Shown here: piece after piece, positions 34,613 through 47,400 of the stretch
Numbering within the stretch: the first letter of the stretch is position 1
Layout of the letters: each line of letters opens with the position of its first letter
DNA from: Saturnia japonica
Lineage: Eukaryota; Arthropoda; Insecta; Lepidoptera; Saturniidae
Direction: 5' to 3'
Assembly (NCBI GenBank): GCA_033032175.1
Contig: CM065320.1
Span: 13,969,413-14,033,412, forward strand
DNA length: 64,000 nt
Translations under genes and position numbers: made by a program
Notes under the pieces: generated by a model
The model's input: the letters and a program-made list of their open reading frames with translations, nothing else
Told to the model about the DNA's origin: nothing
Databases searched by the model: none

Positions 34613-34879
34613 TTGGCACTATTAAGACTCAATGTGAGCTCGTTTTGAAGGTACCTATTTTATCTATAGAGCGGTAAGTAATACCCTACCTATCAGGTCT
34701 AAAATCGGCCGAGTATACCTTGAAAGAGTAGTGACCCATTCGAGAGCTATAAATCGCTAGTAAAAGGTAAACAGTTAACAAAAGTAGTGTACTGTTCGGT
34801 GTTCTCGAAGATTCGAATGAGAAACCGTAAAGTGGGATTTCGTTAACCGCAGCTCAAAGTCCTACATTTGTGGTTAAAA

Positions 34880-35486
34880 CTATTGTAAGTGTGCTAGTTG
34901 CTTGGGCAAGGCTGCGACCACTCTAACTCTGTCGCTGAACTGCGGTGGTGGAGCTAGCACGGGAGCGGGTGCGGCTGGGTCGGGCGTACCGACTGGCCCC
35001 GCTGGCTCCTCTGGCGGGGGAGGAAGCTCGGCGAGTAAAACCGCTGCCCGCACTCGCCTCCCCGGCGCTTTATCGATGTCGACACCGAGCCTCTCCGCGG
35101 CAGACTTGCCTCTCGCCGCTCCTATAGTGCCTCTCATCAGCGCAGCGGTCGCTCTCTTGCGCGTCAACGAGTTATGCCGCTGCATCGGCGGTGGTGGAGT
35201 CGCGAGGCTCTCCGAAGAGCTGTGCACTGGTTCCGTGCTTATCACGTCGTTCGATGACTTGACAGTCACGGAACTGCAGAAAGACACCTTGTCCCGTCTC
35301 GGAGGAGGTTTGGCTTGGGCTTCCTGGTCGGAAGAGACTCCCGACGAGGAGTTGTCGCCGTCGTCTCTTTCGGCGGTGCTAAGCTCGTCGCCACATGATT
35401 TCGACGATTTCAGTCGAGTCCGTATCTTTTGTATCTCGTCGACTGAGAACGAGTGTTGCATCGAGCTCGACCCTGAACTGCTTCCA
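34880..35486 (-). CDS. Shank: Shank last coding exon (window exon 21)
   Basis: Acceptor TTGTTTTTCAG. Encodes SGSSSGSSSMQHSFSVDE, IQKIRTRLKSSKS, GDNSSSGVSSDQEAQ, Pro-rich runs and ends LPKQLAHLQ, then TAG at 34880-34882. Basic and low-complexity after the conserved first third. The antisense open frame 34902-35516 is a shadow of this GC-rich exon. Confidence 0.93.
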
Positions 35487-38400
35487 CTGAAAAACAAGTG
35501 TATACCTGACATTTAAAGAAATAACTATGAATCCGATAGTGTATATCGCTATCGTAGAAGGAGAATTAGATAACTAACAAAACCAGATTTGCTCGAAAAC
35601 GCTGATTTAGTGATTTTTTACGGTAAAAGCAGCGGTATGTTTTCTTGTAAACGAAAATGTATTGCCGGTGTTTTAATTGTTGTACCTACACTAATACAAT
35701 GTATATCTTTTCAGTCTGTTACTGTACCTGTGATAAGATTAAGATACAAAAAGTTATCATTTTTTCCGTTTCTGAAGTTTTGAAATATAGTTCAGTTTTT
35801 TAGAATATTTTTGAGACGAACTAAGATATCAGAGCGTCGCGTGGGTAAGACTAAAAGACGCATCGTACTGTAGACTTATACAATATTATCTCATTCTCCC
35901 TCTACAGCAGCGATAATTACTGTTAACAAGTTTCATTTATCCATGACAAAAACAAAGAGCACCCATGTCGATTTGACGTTTCACCCACAAAAAGCTTTAA
36001 ACTAAGTAATGAATAATGATTCAATATTTTAATTGAATGATAAGGTTATTTACGAGTTTCTGGCTTTATTCTTTTCCCAAAAAGAAATCTATTTGACAGG
36101 TGCAGACTGTGAAAATACAGACTATAACGTAACGTGTATCATGGATAGTGGTATGAAAGATTTTTATAAGTAAGAAACAGTCAGTGTATTCCGATCACAA
36201 ACATGAAGACATAAGCACTTTCCCAGCGACATGTATTTTTATATCATTGGATATTATACCTCGTGGTTTAGGGATTAAAGTTATAATTACTCTCCATCGA
36301 TTTCATAGATTGTTGCATATATTGGTAGTGTCCTGAAAATTGTAACTTGTATTAAAATAATATCGTTTGTTTTATTGTTGAATCAAAACATCGTAGTGTA
36401 GGTAATCATAGCATGTTGGAAGGATATTATCCAATTTCCGCCTGGTTAGCTACCACTAACGGATTCGATCCCTCCCTTTTTTGTAATCCCGGGATTTTGG
36501 GATTGTCGAAGAAAAACTATCGAATGAAAGTACTTAAAAAAAATCTGCTATTTGATGATATTTTTATTCACAAAATAATTAAACGTTCTAATAATAAATT
36601 AAAAAAGGAAGAAGTTAAAATTCAATTTAAATCTCTTAAAAGACAATTTTTATCAAAAATGTAAACGGACTTCAATTATTTTGAAGAGTTCCTGGTGTAT
36701 CTTCCAAGTCTAAGGTCCAATGAAAATGAAATTTAAATGGGACCACCCTTGGGGTGTCTCCTTTCTAACAAATAAAGAATCATCTAAATAGGTTCATAAA
36801 TAAAGAAATTATGCCTGAACACCCATAAAAAACTATGCGAATTGAAAACCGCCTCCTTTTTTTAATTAGACTTAAATTTGCGTAATAACATACTTCCCCT
36901 AAAATAAATTAACGACATCTATCTATGACATTTAAAATTAATACCATTTGATTATCGAGGGCAATAGTTTAAAAATAATTATTTAAAATGAATACGTTAA
37001 ACTTCGAAAGAAAAAAAAATCTTAATTGGACTTAAGTTCCTATAACAAGCAGGTCTCTACAGAGATCAGAGCTACTTTACGTACAAGACGAAATAAAATC
37101 AATGACAAAAAATATGAAAAATGAATATTTGTTTCGCCTCTAATCCGAGTAAACACGAAATCTCAGATCGAAACATCTGGATAAATAAGATAGCTGACAA
37201 AATGTTTTCTTGCTATGCAATATTTATAATGTCCCAGGATTTGTCGAAATTCAATCCCAAAATATTCGGGACCGAAACACGATCAATTAAACATAATTGT
37301 AGTAAAAATATTTTTTTGACTTGTGTACATGTGTTGGAAAACAATACATTGAACGAGACTCCCTAAATAGGGTTCAAAATATAAAGAAACTTACCTAGCA
37401 TTACTGTTAGCGCTCGTTTCGGCAACGGGGATGGGTTCTCCTTTCGGCTTCGCGTCGGCCTCTTCATCGGATTCCGACATGCTATAATCCGGTTCTGGGA
37501 TAGGTGGCGCTGGTGTCGAGTTCTGAAATGTAAAACTATTCCATTAAACTTCGCCTGGCCGCCATAGCCTATAGACGCTTGCAACCCCAGGATTATCACA
37601 AGCGTGTTGTTTATTTATTTATTATAGTAGTACAGACAACATATATAGTAAAGTATACATTGGTAACAATAAGAAAAAAACTTTGTATCAAAATTAGTTT
37701 TAATGTAAACGATTCTCTATCAAGCAACGGGCTTAAACAACACATCTGATATCTATTTTCGATTTTAGACGCTTACAAATCCATCACTCTTTATTTTTAA
37801 TCGACCTTAAAAAAGACGTATGTTACTCAATTCGAATTTTATTTTATGGATGTTTAACCATATATATCTTCTTTTGTTTATGAACTGATTTGGATGATTC
37901 TTTTCCTGTTTGATAGGCGATACTTCAAGGGAGGTCACATTTAATTTCATGGGCATTGGACCTTCAATTTCAAAGATACACCAGGAACTCTTCAAAATCA
38001 TGGAAGTTTTCTTTTTTGTTAAAAAATATCTTGTTACAATTGATAGTGATCCAAGAAAAAGCGTCATTACACGCGATGTTTCTTTGACAGTTCAAATAAG
38101 TATTTGAGTACCTATATTAAACGATCCACGAATGCCCTGAAACTTAAGTGTTTAAACACTATGACCTCTTTTAATGTAGGTATCGATGCGAGTGCTGGGT
38201 AACGAAAGAGACGGATGAAAGAAGATTGTTAAGAGGGATGTGTGGTGTAATTAGAATGGATAAGATATATCAGGGGAAGTATGAAAAGAGCTCCAGTCAC
38301 AGTGAAGTTAAGGTGTAATAGATTAGCATGGTAAAGACATATCGTGAGGAGCGATGAATGTTATATGACTGGAAAAAATAAAGTATTAAGGTGGATGAAT

Positions 38401-41400
38401 ATAGCAGTAGACCTGGTTTTTTTATATTTATTTTCGAACTGACTGTACTGTCAACCTTAAGGGGCCTGGAGCCATTAGAGGTTTTGATGGCTTCACTGGG
38501 CTTGGGGACGAGCGTGGAAGGCATTCAGCCACGAAAGCAAGGGTGCCAAAGAGGCCGAACCACGGCTTGACCTGCTGCAAATCGCGATCTAATTCCCTAT
38601 CTATAAAATTCGATCTAAGTAATTATGCATATATACGTGTTCCTGCCTTCTGGGAGGAAGGAATTACACACAATTACATTTTGTTTATACATTTAATAAT
38701 CTGGCGATTTGGTCTAAGTATAACTAGCAAAAAAAAAAAAATGGTCTCTTACAGAACCTATGATGTACCTGAGTAGTATGCATGTGTGAAGTGCAATGGT
38801 ATGTGTGTATGTCGATAGCTAGCAGTGTCACGGTAACGCGCGAGCGCCTGCAGGCTCAAGTGCTCGATACCGGAGAAACGCTGGAAAGTCTGGTGGTGGC
38901 GTGTATAGCAGTAGAGGAAAACCGAAGAAGGTATGGATGGATCGTATAAGGATTGATATGCACATAAAAGGTGTGAGTACAGATGACAGCTGATAGAGGA
39001 TAGTGGGAGAGGAAAATATTTTATGCCGACCCTATATAGTTGGGTAAGGGACAAAAAGAAGAAGTCCGAAGAAGTATTGAGATATTAAGAGATAAACAAG
39101 ACATGACGTGGTATTTTACCATGTTTGACCACAGATTTGGTATAGTATCTTTAGATCGGCATTAGGTTGAATAAGAACCAAGTTCGGTGAAGCTGTAAAA
39201 GCCGCAGCGGCTTCAGGGCCTCCAAGGCTAACAGTATAGTCAGTTCTAAAAAAAAAGTTGAATAAGACGAAACCTAAACCGGACTCTTAAGTTTGCCTGT
39301 TCATTCATGCGGAGCGGAGCTGTGCAAATTTCGACCAATAGAGTTGCATCTCTAGATTTTTATGCAATTCTCAGTCTCTTCAGTGGATACAGTCAGCCTA
39401 ACTCTCTCTAACTAGCGTGCGTTTTATTTTGTTGTTTTTTATTATACGAGTTACTTTAAGCTATATTACACGTAACTACAATTAAAATCGTCTACTAACC
39501 ATTAACATTACACAAGATTAGATTTTACAAAAATAATCGGGATTTGTTTTGGTCACTATTTACGTAGGACGATAGAACATACGAAAATGGTTTCATATCC
39601 CAATCGCGTTCTATCACAAACGTACTGTGCTTTCTCTTTCGATCTGCCTATCTAAATATATGAAATCTATGTTTTTGACAATCGTGGATAAAATCACCTG
39701 TCTAACGAAACCCTTGTGGTTGTTGAACGGCTGCGCGTATTGGTTGGCAGCCTCGTCTGCGGACTGCGCTCGCGCTGGACTCGTCCACGAGCGCAGCGAC
39801 ATCGCTTTACGACTCTGAAAAATGTACAAGAAAGAAAATATGAAATAACACTTGATGATGTTAATCAACTTTAGGTTGGTGATTTTTCGAAGGATCAATA
39901 TTTTTGGTCACACCCTCTTTCAGTGTTCAGTGCACCCTGTGTTATCTATCAAACGGTCTGTAACTAACAAGAGTAAATCCACGTACCGTTCTTCCGGAAT
40001 GACTAGCTTCTCGTTGGTGGTCTCCGTGAAGGTTGTGGAACGATTACAAATTATCCCAGGCACTTCTGTCTTAGTTAGCACGTACGGCGTAAAGACTTCT
40101 CTTTTTTTGCTCTTAGCGTAATGATTAAGAATGGCCGGTACGACTATTCGGCCCGATTTTTAAGTAGCGATGCGCCGGACCGCGACTCTCCGGTACAACT
40201 GACAATTCCGTTAGTTTAGTAGCGGATGTACGTGGTCAGTCACAAACCCTTTTTTTTTTTAATACGTGGAGAAACCCATCATGGGTACACACCCGCCCGG
40301 GGGGACGAGTGGTTATGTGAGACTCCTACTCACTAAAACTCCACGGTGTACCATCCGCCGCCATACAGGGGCGACACGGGAACTGCGGTGGCATACAGTC
40401 GCGTCGCCCCGGCGGCCGGCCCGGCTAAACCGGGCCCCGGCCTAAGTAGGAGACAGCTCAGTACACCCTAGCCGTCTCCTTCGTCCGCCGAACCTGTGCA
40501 ATGAAGAGACGGGCCCCCCGACCCGTCTCCTCTGGTTCGGCTAGGGTGGCGCGAGTTGCCGGATAAACCGCCTCCTCCTGCCACTGGTTCGTCTTTGGCG
40601 GAGAGGGCCGCTTAAGGGATCCCACTCGCGAACCCTCTCCGCGGCCTCCTTCTGTAAGATGACGTCCTCACAAAAGGAGGCCATCGCCGTCCATGCCCTC
40701 TCGCTGCCGAGCATGACTTTCACCACACTCGGCAGCGAGAGGTCCGCTCCAACAGCTACGGCCAGAGTGCGGCGCTGTTCCTCCCACGCAGCACACTCAG
40801 AGAGAGCCAACTAAGAGTTACGCTAAATACTTAACAATGCTAGTGCTGTGAACTTTTTTCCTATTTCCCAGTTCCCTTGTATTTTTTGCCAGAGTCCTTG
40901 TATAGGTGGAAATTGATTGGCGATGTGTTTGTTTATCATTGCTGTGTTGTATTTAATTATTATTTATTGATCATAAATAGAAACGTTAAACAAAAGTTAA
41001 GAAAAATACTAGGTTAAATATTAATATCATTAAATAAAACAAAAAATTATACAGGGCGGAAAAAACGAACGGGTCCTGGAGGAAAAGTATATTAAATATT
41101 GAAGATATCAAATTTTACTCAAAGGAAACATTCTTTTAGTTTTTGAAACAATAATATATGCATTTACTGATTTTTCTAAAAAAGCTTCCCTATACCGGGA
41201 ATCGAACCTTAAATAACAATTAAAAAAAACTGTCATTCACAATTTTATTGCACTAATCGATAGTGATAAGGATAGAATCTCTCGAATAAACAAAAATATA
41301 TAAACAAACAAACACAAAAAACTCTTCGGCTTTATTATATTAGTATTGATAACATTTCGTTAACATACCATCACGCCTCTATTCCCCGAAGGGTTAGGCA

Positions 41401-44400
41401 GAAGTGTACATTTGTACACCCACAGTTCGCCGAGTATGTTTTTAGGTCCCATATAATAATATGTGTGAGCCTATTTCCATTAATCGGGCACGAAACCAAA
41501 CTCCGAGCTGCTATTGAGAATTTTATAGGAAAAGCCCAGGACCTCGCTCATAGCAGTCGCCCTTACTACCACTAGGCTAACGAGGCAGTTAACATTTCGT
41601 TAATTGACAGAGAATTCAAATTATTACATCTTGCAATTTTTTTGTTTTAGTTCCTATTGTTTTTATATTTTCCAGCATTGTCCCAAATCGTTGTATATTG
41701 AAGTTATATTAAAATTTATACTCGATCAGCAAAATTATTGCAAAAAATCCATCCATCCACCAATGGGATAAAAGTGCAATAGACAATAGGACAATAGACC
41801 TAGATCTTACAGATTGCGTGTCGGTGCGCGTTGCTCGGTAGGCGACGGGCTCAAGGTCACGCGGCGATGCGTACAGCTTAGCGCCCTCTGTCGGTCGGAA
41901 GGTGGAGGCAGGCGCGCCCGCACACGCACCGGACCCGGGAAACGGCGGCGGGGGAGGAGGGTGCGCGGGTGGTGGCACGCGACCTGCAGCTCGAACGAAC
42001 ATATCATATTATTATTATTACCTACCATTAATTAGGTATAGAAATAGATTTTATCTTTAAATTCGGGATTTATATTGAGAGGTTCTCCATTGTTACACAT
42101 TCAACATAACTTACAGTACGATTATAGTAATAGCTACTATAGTACTACAGACGATAACAGGGCTGGGAAGGGAAACAAGTACAATTAATAGTTTGACGTA
42201 GGCGCGTAGTACAGTCAAAGTTCAGTCCCGTGACGTCATTATTCATTTTATATGTCAAAACCGTCCAAGATGACAATCAGGTATTTAACAAGTGAACTGA
42301 CAAATGTGACAACTCACCAAACCAAACTCGCGCAAGAGTATAAACGTTCATATTTCCTGAACGGAGACGTCACTTTTTTAATTGACGTTTCATATCACGT
42401 GACACAGATAAAAATAGAATTTTTCCAGATTTATATTGTTTTAGGCTTTTTACCTATAGACCAATATTACCCAATAATTTAGTATAATTTTTTAACATAT
42501 AGTCAACTCCCAGATTCAGCGGTTTTACAGAATCAATTATTGACTATCGAAAAGTGTTAAGAAATCAGAAATAAAGTCAAAACCGTTTACTGCGATATCG
42601 TTTAGAACAACATGCCGGTTATAATAACCTAGAACAAAGGTCCCGGCTGAATGCTATATGACCGCCTTATTAAAAACATTGCTTTATACGACATTGCTAA
42701 TAACGACATTCCTCATAAAACGACCACATTTAACTAATATTTCGGAGAATTAGATCTGTTAGAATGACGGGCTAAGCTGAATTGTAAACAATTTGAATAG
42801 GTATTCACTTTTGTCTTCAATGGCTAGGAAGAAAAGAAAACAATAGGATTTAGTTTGGTGTAGGGTCTTTTCTAATTCTTAGAAACAAAACACGTGCATG
42901 CAGTAGAGTCAAAGCCCGCTTCTTCATATCTCTGCAGTTAGTTTGTTATTTATCTATACACAAGACGCACCAAAACTTTGTGGAGTTATTCGTGAAACTT
43001 TCAAAATGTCGCAAAGAAAAAGAAAACAAATTAATATTGAAGAATATTGAAGAAAAATCGCGTATTATATCCAAGCTAGAGAGCGGAATTTCAAACAAAG
43101 ACGTAGCAAAGGAATATGGTGTATCACACTCGACAATTTCAACCATTTGGAAAGAGCGAGAAAAAATTCAAACGCTTTATGACAATAATTTTTTGAACAT
43201 GAAACGAGCCAGAACAACGAAGCATACGAATATTGAGGAAGCTTTGTTAAAGTGGTTTAAATATCAAAGGGCTAATAATGTGCCAATAAACGGACCGATT
43301 CTTTAACAAAAAGCTAACGATTTTGCTCAACGTTTGGGCGAAGATTTTGTTTGCTCGTCTAGTTGGATTCAACGATTCCGGGCTCGGCACGGTATTATCG
43401 GCGGGAAAATGAGTGGTGAAGCTGCTAGTGTGGATAAGGATACTGTAGAAGAATGGATAACGCAAAAGTGGCCTACATTATTCGAAGGCTACGGACCAGA
43501 TGAAATTTTTAACGCAGACGAAACTGGACTTTTTTACAATATGAAACCAGACAAGACTTTAAAGTTCAAAGGAGAGAATTGTTCGGGAGGAAAAATGTCT
43601 AAGACAAGATTAACGATCATGGTTGCAGCAAATATGACAGGATCCTGTAAAAGAAAGCTTTAGTTATTGGCAAATCTAAGAAACCAAGATGCTTTAAAAA
43701 CATACACTCACTGCCGGTAACGTATGAAAACAATGTGAAGTCATGGATGACATCGGACATTTCTGAGAGATGGTTAAGAAACTGGAACGCTGAATTGAAA
43801 GGAAACAAACAGAAAGTTCTATTTTGGGTGATGTCCTGCTCATCCGGCTGTTACTAATCTAAAATGCATTAAACTTGTGTTCTTACCACCAAATGTTACA
43901 TCTGTATTGCAACCAATGGACCAAGGTGTAAAATCTCACTATAGAAGACTGCAAGTGTTTAAGTTAATACAAAACCTTGACAGTAGCGACCAAAAAAGCT
44001 TTACGGTTCTTGATGCCATCTTGATGATATCAGAAGCATGGAAAACGTTTCACAAAACACTATAGCTAACTGCTTTAAACATGCTGGTTTTAAAGACCTC
44101 TTAACAATAACCTCAGATGATGTGACTGATGATGATGGAGAGGACAATATTTCTCTTGATCAATTAGCCCAAAATTTACGACCGGCTTTATCTACTACTG
44201 AAGCAGCAGAGTTCATTGATGTAGATAACTCTATTGCAATTTGCGCACGAGCTACGGAAGATGATAATGTACGAGATGTTCAAGAGGAAGATGACGAGCA
44301 GGAAGACTCTGAAGAACAATTTACTGTACCAACTTTGAATGATGGTATCAATGCTGCTAGTGTATTAAGAAAGATTGTTCTTTTTTTGAACAGTTCCATA

Positions 44401-47400
44401 TCCACAGCAATTATGATGATACGTTAATTAAAATCCAACGTGAATTACAAAATATCTATGCACAACAGAAGTATTCCAAACAGACCAAAATTACAGATTT
44501 TATGATCACAGAAATATAATATGCACTGTACTTATGTATAATAAACAAAATGTACATAGTTGAATAAATATATTTTTCCAATAACTCCCTATCGATTTGT
44601 TTGTACTTGCACGATACACATTAAACATCACCGGTTGTTACGACTATCGGTTTTTACGACTGAATATGAGCAGTCCCTTCAATGTCGTTATAACAGATTT
44701 TGACTGTATAATGTAAAAAGTAATCACATAGGAAAACTAAGGAGGAGGAGGAGATCATGAGGGGTAGGATAGTCAGGTGACTAAGGTAAGTTAAACTAGA
44801 GGGGGCATAATACCGTGTACGTCTTCGCTAGACCGCGTCCTCGGCGGGTGGACAGCGTGCTCGGCCGCCAGGTCCGGTGTCGAGTGGAAGTCACGGCGGA
44901 GTGTGCCTACCGTTTTGTTCCAGAACTGAAATGCAAAAAAATTGGTTAAGAACGTTTCAAAATGAACAATTGGTTAAGTTAGACAATATTTAACAAAAAA
45001 ATTAAACTGACATCAAGGATTTTGAGGAGTTCCTTGGTATATTTTAAAAGTCGAAAATCTAATGCTAAAGAAGCTAAAATGGGACCACCCTTGAGGTATC
45101 ATCCCCTATCCAAAGAAAAATGAAACATCTAAATCGGTTCATAAACAAAATGTAATCGCCGAACATCTATAAAAAATATATATTCGAATTGAGAATATCC
45201 TCCTTTTTTTGAAGTTGGTTCAAAATTTGTAAAGAAATATAATAAAGTTATTATAGTACGCAAATACGAGCAAACTTTTCATCTCAAAAGTACACTTGCA
45301 GCATCCCTAGCTGACTAAAATTTACACGAAAGTTGATCATAACAATTTGTACTCACACTAATCCAGAATCAGTATGTCATTATAGAACTGAAGAGGTCTA
45401 TAGAAGAGAAAATCTATAATAATATAAAAAAACTGAAAAGCTAAACACGCTAATCTCTAAAACTACCAGTCGCATTCGAAAAATTCTTTTTTTATATGAT
45501 AGCCAAACTAACGAGGAATATTATAGAGTAGACTATAATATAACATTAGGTTAAAATTGCCAGATAGCCTTAAAAATTGATTTTTGTTACGCAAGTCGAA
45601 GTCGAAGCTTTTATCAGCGTGTGCTAGCTTAATGGTTAATGATAAGTAAATACAATGTCCGACAAAAATATTGGTCATTAGTATATCTAAAAAAAAATTC
45701 AGCAATAGCATACATTTAACTCTTATATATGACACAATAAGGTATTTTGCAAAAAAAAAAAATTGTTGGATTATTTTTAAGCATGGTATAATCCTTATGA
45801 ACCAAAGTTACTTCATCATAAAGACAAATTAATGAATGAATGAACTTTGAACGCATAGTTTGAGAGATAATGCAAAAATATTATATAATAATTCACACAC
45901 TCGGCTTGGTATGTCTATAGTATTAGTGGCGCGAACGATTCGTGCGATGCCACGATGTGACCATCTGGCCGCCCGATAAAAATATTGCCTATACTGAAGT
46001 ATTATAAATCATCAATCAGTGATTTCTTCTAAATTATATGCGGGTGACACTCGGGGCACAGCTGGTAAAGGTATATGAACCGAGTTACCTTCCCTCGGCA
46101 TCTCTTCATTTCAGCGACCGACGCGTAAACCCTGCCCGGTCCTCGTGCCGGGGAATATGGTGGAGAGCTTGAACCGTCCTGGAAGGCTGACCTCGTCATC
46201 ATTGCGTTGTTTCCGCCGCTGAAACAACATCAAAATTGTGATTAAAAGTCAAAGTTTTTTACTCCTGTTTTTATATGGAACGTATCTCTCATAAGTCAGT
46301 GAACAACTATATAATAATAAAATTAAAGACTTCAAATTGTCGCGTCGTAAGTGAACTCGATTGAACAAGAAACAAGAGAACGGCTAAGGTTACATTCAAG
46401 TATTACGTAAGCAATTTTACAATGATTTGAAACATCAAAATACGAATAAAATATAAAAAGCGTGTTAAAAAGATTAATGTACATAATATACCTAGTCTTA
46501 CTAGAGTTTTAATGAACTTAATTAAATACATAATCATCGTTTATTGTCCACGGACTTTGGTATCCAAGTTTTTATGTTACCAAGTTTCGATTTTTCTATT
46601 GTCAGATAACTACACACATCAAAAAATTCTAAGCAACATGCGTGATATTACAAATTTTTCCATTTATATTAATTAATTTCTAAATATTTACTCAAACAAA
46701 GTGCGTATGTAAGTAAACTTTTTTGTTATTGATGACATACTGGCTGGTTGTAAAAAAAAAAAAATTTGATTATGTTTTGTTTTTTCATAAAATTTAAATG
46801 ACTGCGAATTTGTTTGAATTTAAGTGCGTTTTAATTGCTACGTTTAGTCTTGATTTTATAATTTTACCAACCATTTAAATAAAGTTAGCGACAAAATTGA
46901 ATTGTTAGATATTCTTTACGTCATGAAGCGACGTCATTAATTGATGGCAGATGAAATGCAAAGAGCTGTAGGGATGTTGCAAGCGGGAAGTAATCAATCT
47001 CAGGTATCTCGACATTTTGGCATTCATAGAAGTGTTATTTGTCGTCTTTGGCAACGCTACAATAATACAGGAGAACCCGCTGAACAGCATCCAGGCCGTA
47101 AAAGGAGTACAACCACTCGGCAAGACCGGTACATACAACTGACTGCAAGATGCCAGCCGATGTTAACCGCTCGAGAGATAAGTTTGAGGCTACAAATTTC
47201 AAGTGGTGTTGATGTAAGTCCTCAAAATGTGCGAAATCGACTGCATGAGTACGGCCTACGAGCTCGACGCCCAATCATGTGCCCACCAATACGTCACGGG
47301 AATTGCACTCGTCGATATGAATGGTGTAGAGAACGCATAACATGGACCCAGGAACAATGGGGTAAAATTATGTTTTCCGATGAGTCGCGATTCGGGTTTA

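Larger units (their letters stand above)
30340..34879. other. Convergent 3' flanks of WDR19 and Shank
   Basis: I see no protein-coding exon here on either strand; all open frames are short, AT-rich and without homology. About 30440-30800 holds three roughly 130-145 bp units that each contain CCCTTTTAGGGG or CCCCTTAGGGG. AATAAA at 30545-30550 is a candidate WDR19 poly(A) signal, 206 nt after the stop. On the minus strand an AATAAA (34607-34612) lies 268 nt after the Shank stop. The rest may be long 3' UTR or intergenic DNA. No SAM-like sequence was found. Confidence 0.5.

Noticed and set aside
34902..35516. 204-codon plus-strand ORF rich in Gly, Ser and Ala
   Set aside because: It is exactly antisense to the last Shank exon. 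That exon's frame has homology, splice phase and a stop; the plus frame has none of these.
36413..36664. 83-codon Lys-rich ORF in a Shank intron
   Set aside because: AT-rich, with no homology or splice sites, and it borders a family G repeat.
41186..41210. Possible tRNA gene
   Set aside because: Only a T-arm/B box is present; no D-arm, anticodon arm or acceptor pairing could be traced.
44815..44820. Donor GTACAC as the only end of Shank window exon 17
   Set aside because: Using it alone would leave the clearly Shank-like exon 18 out of phase. It is kept only as a possible alternative donor.
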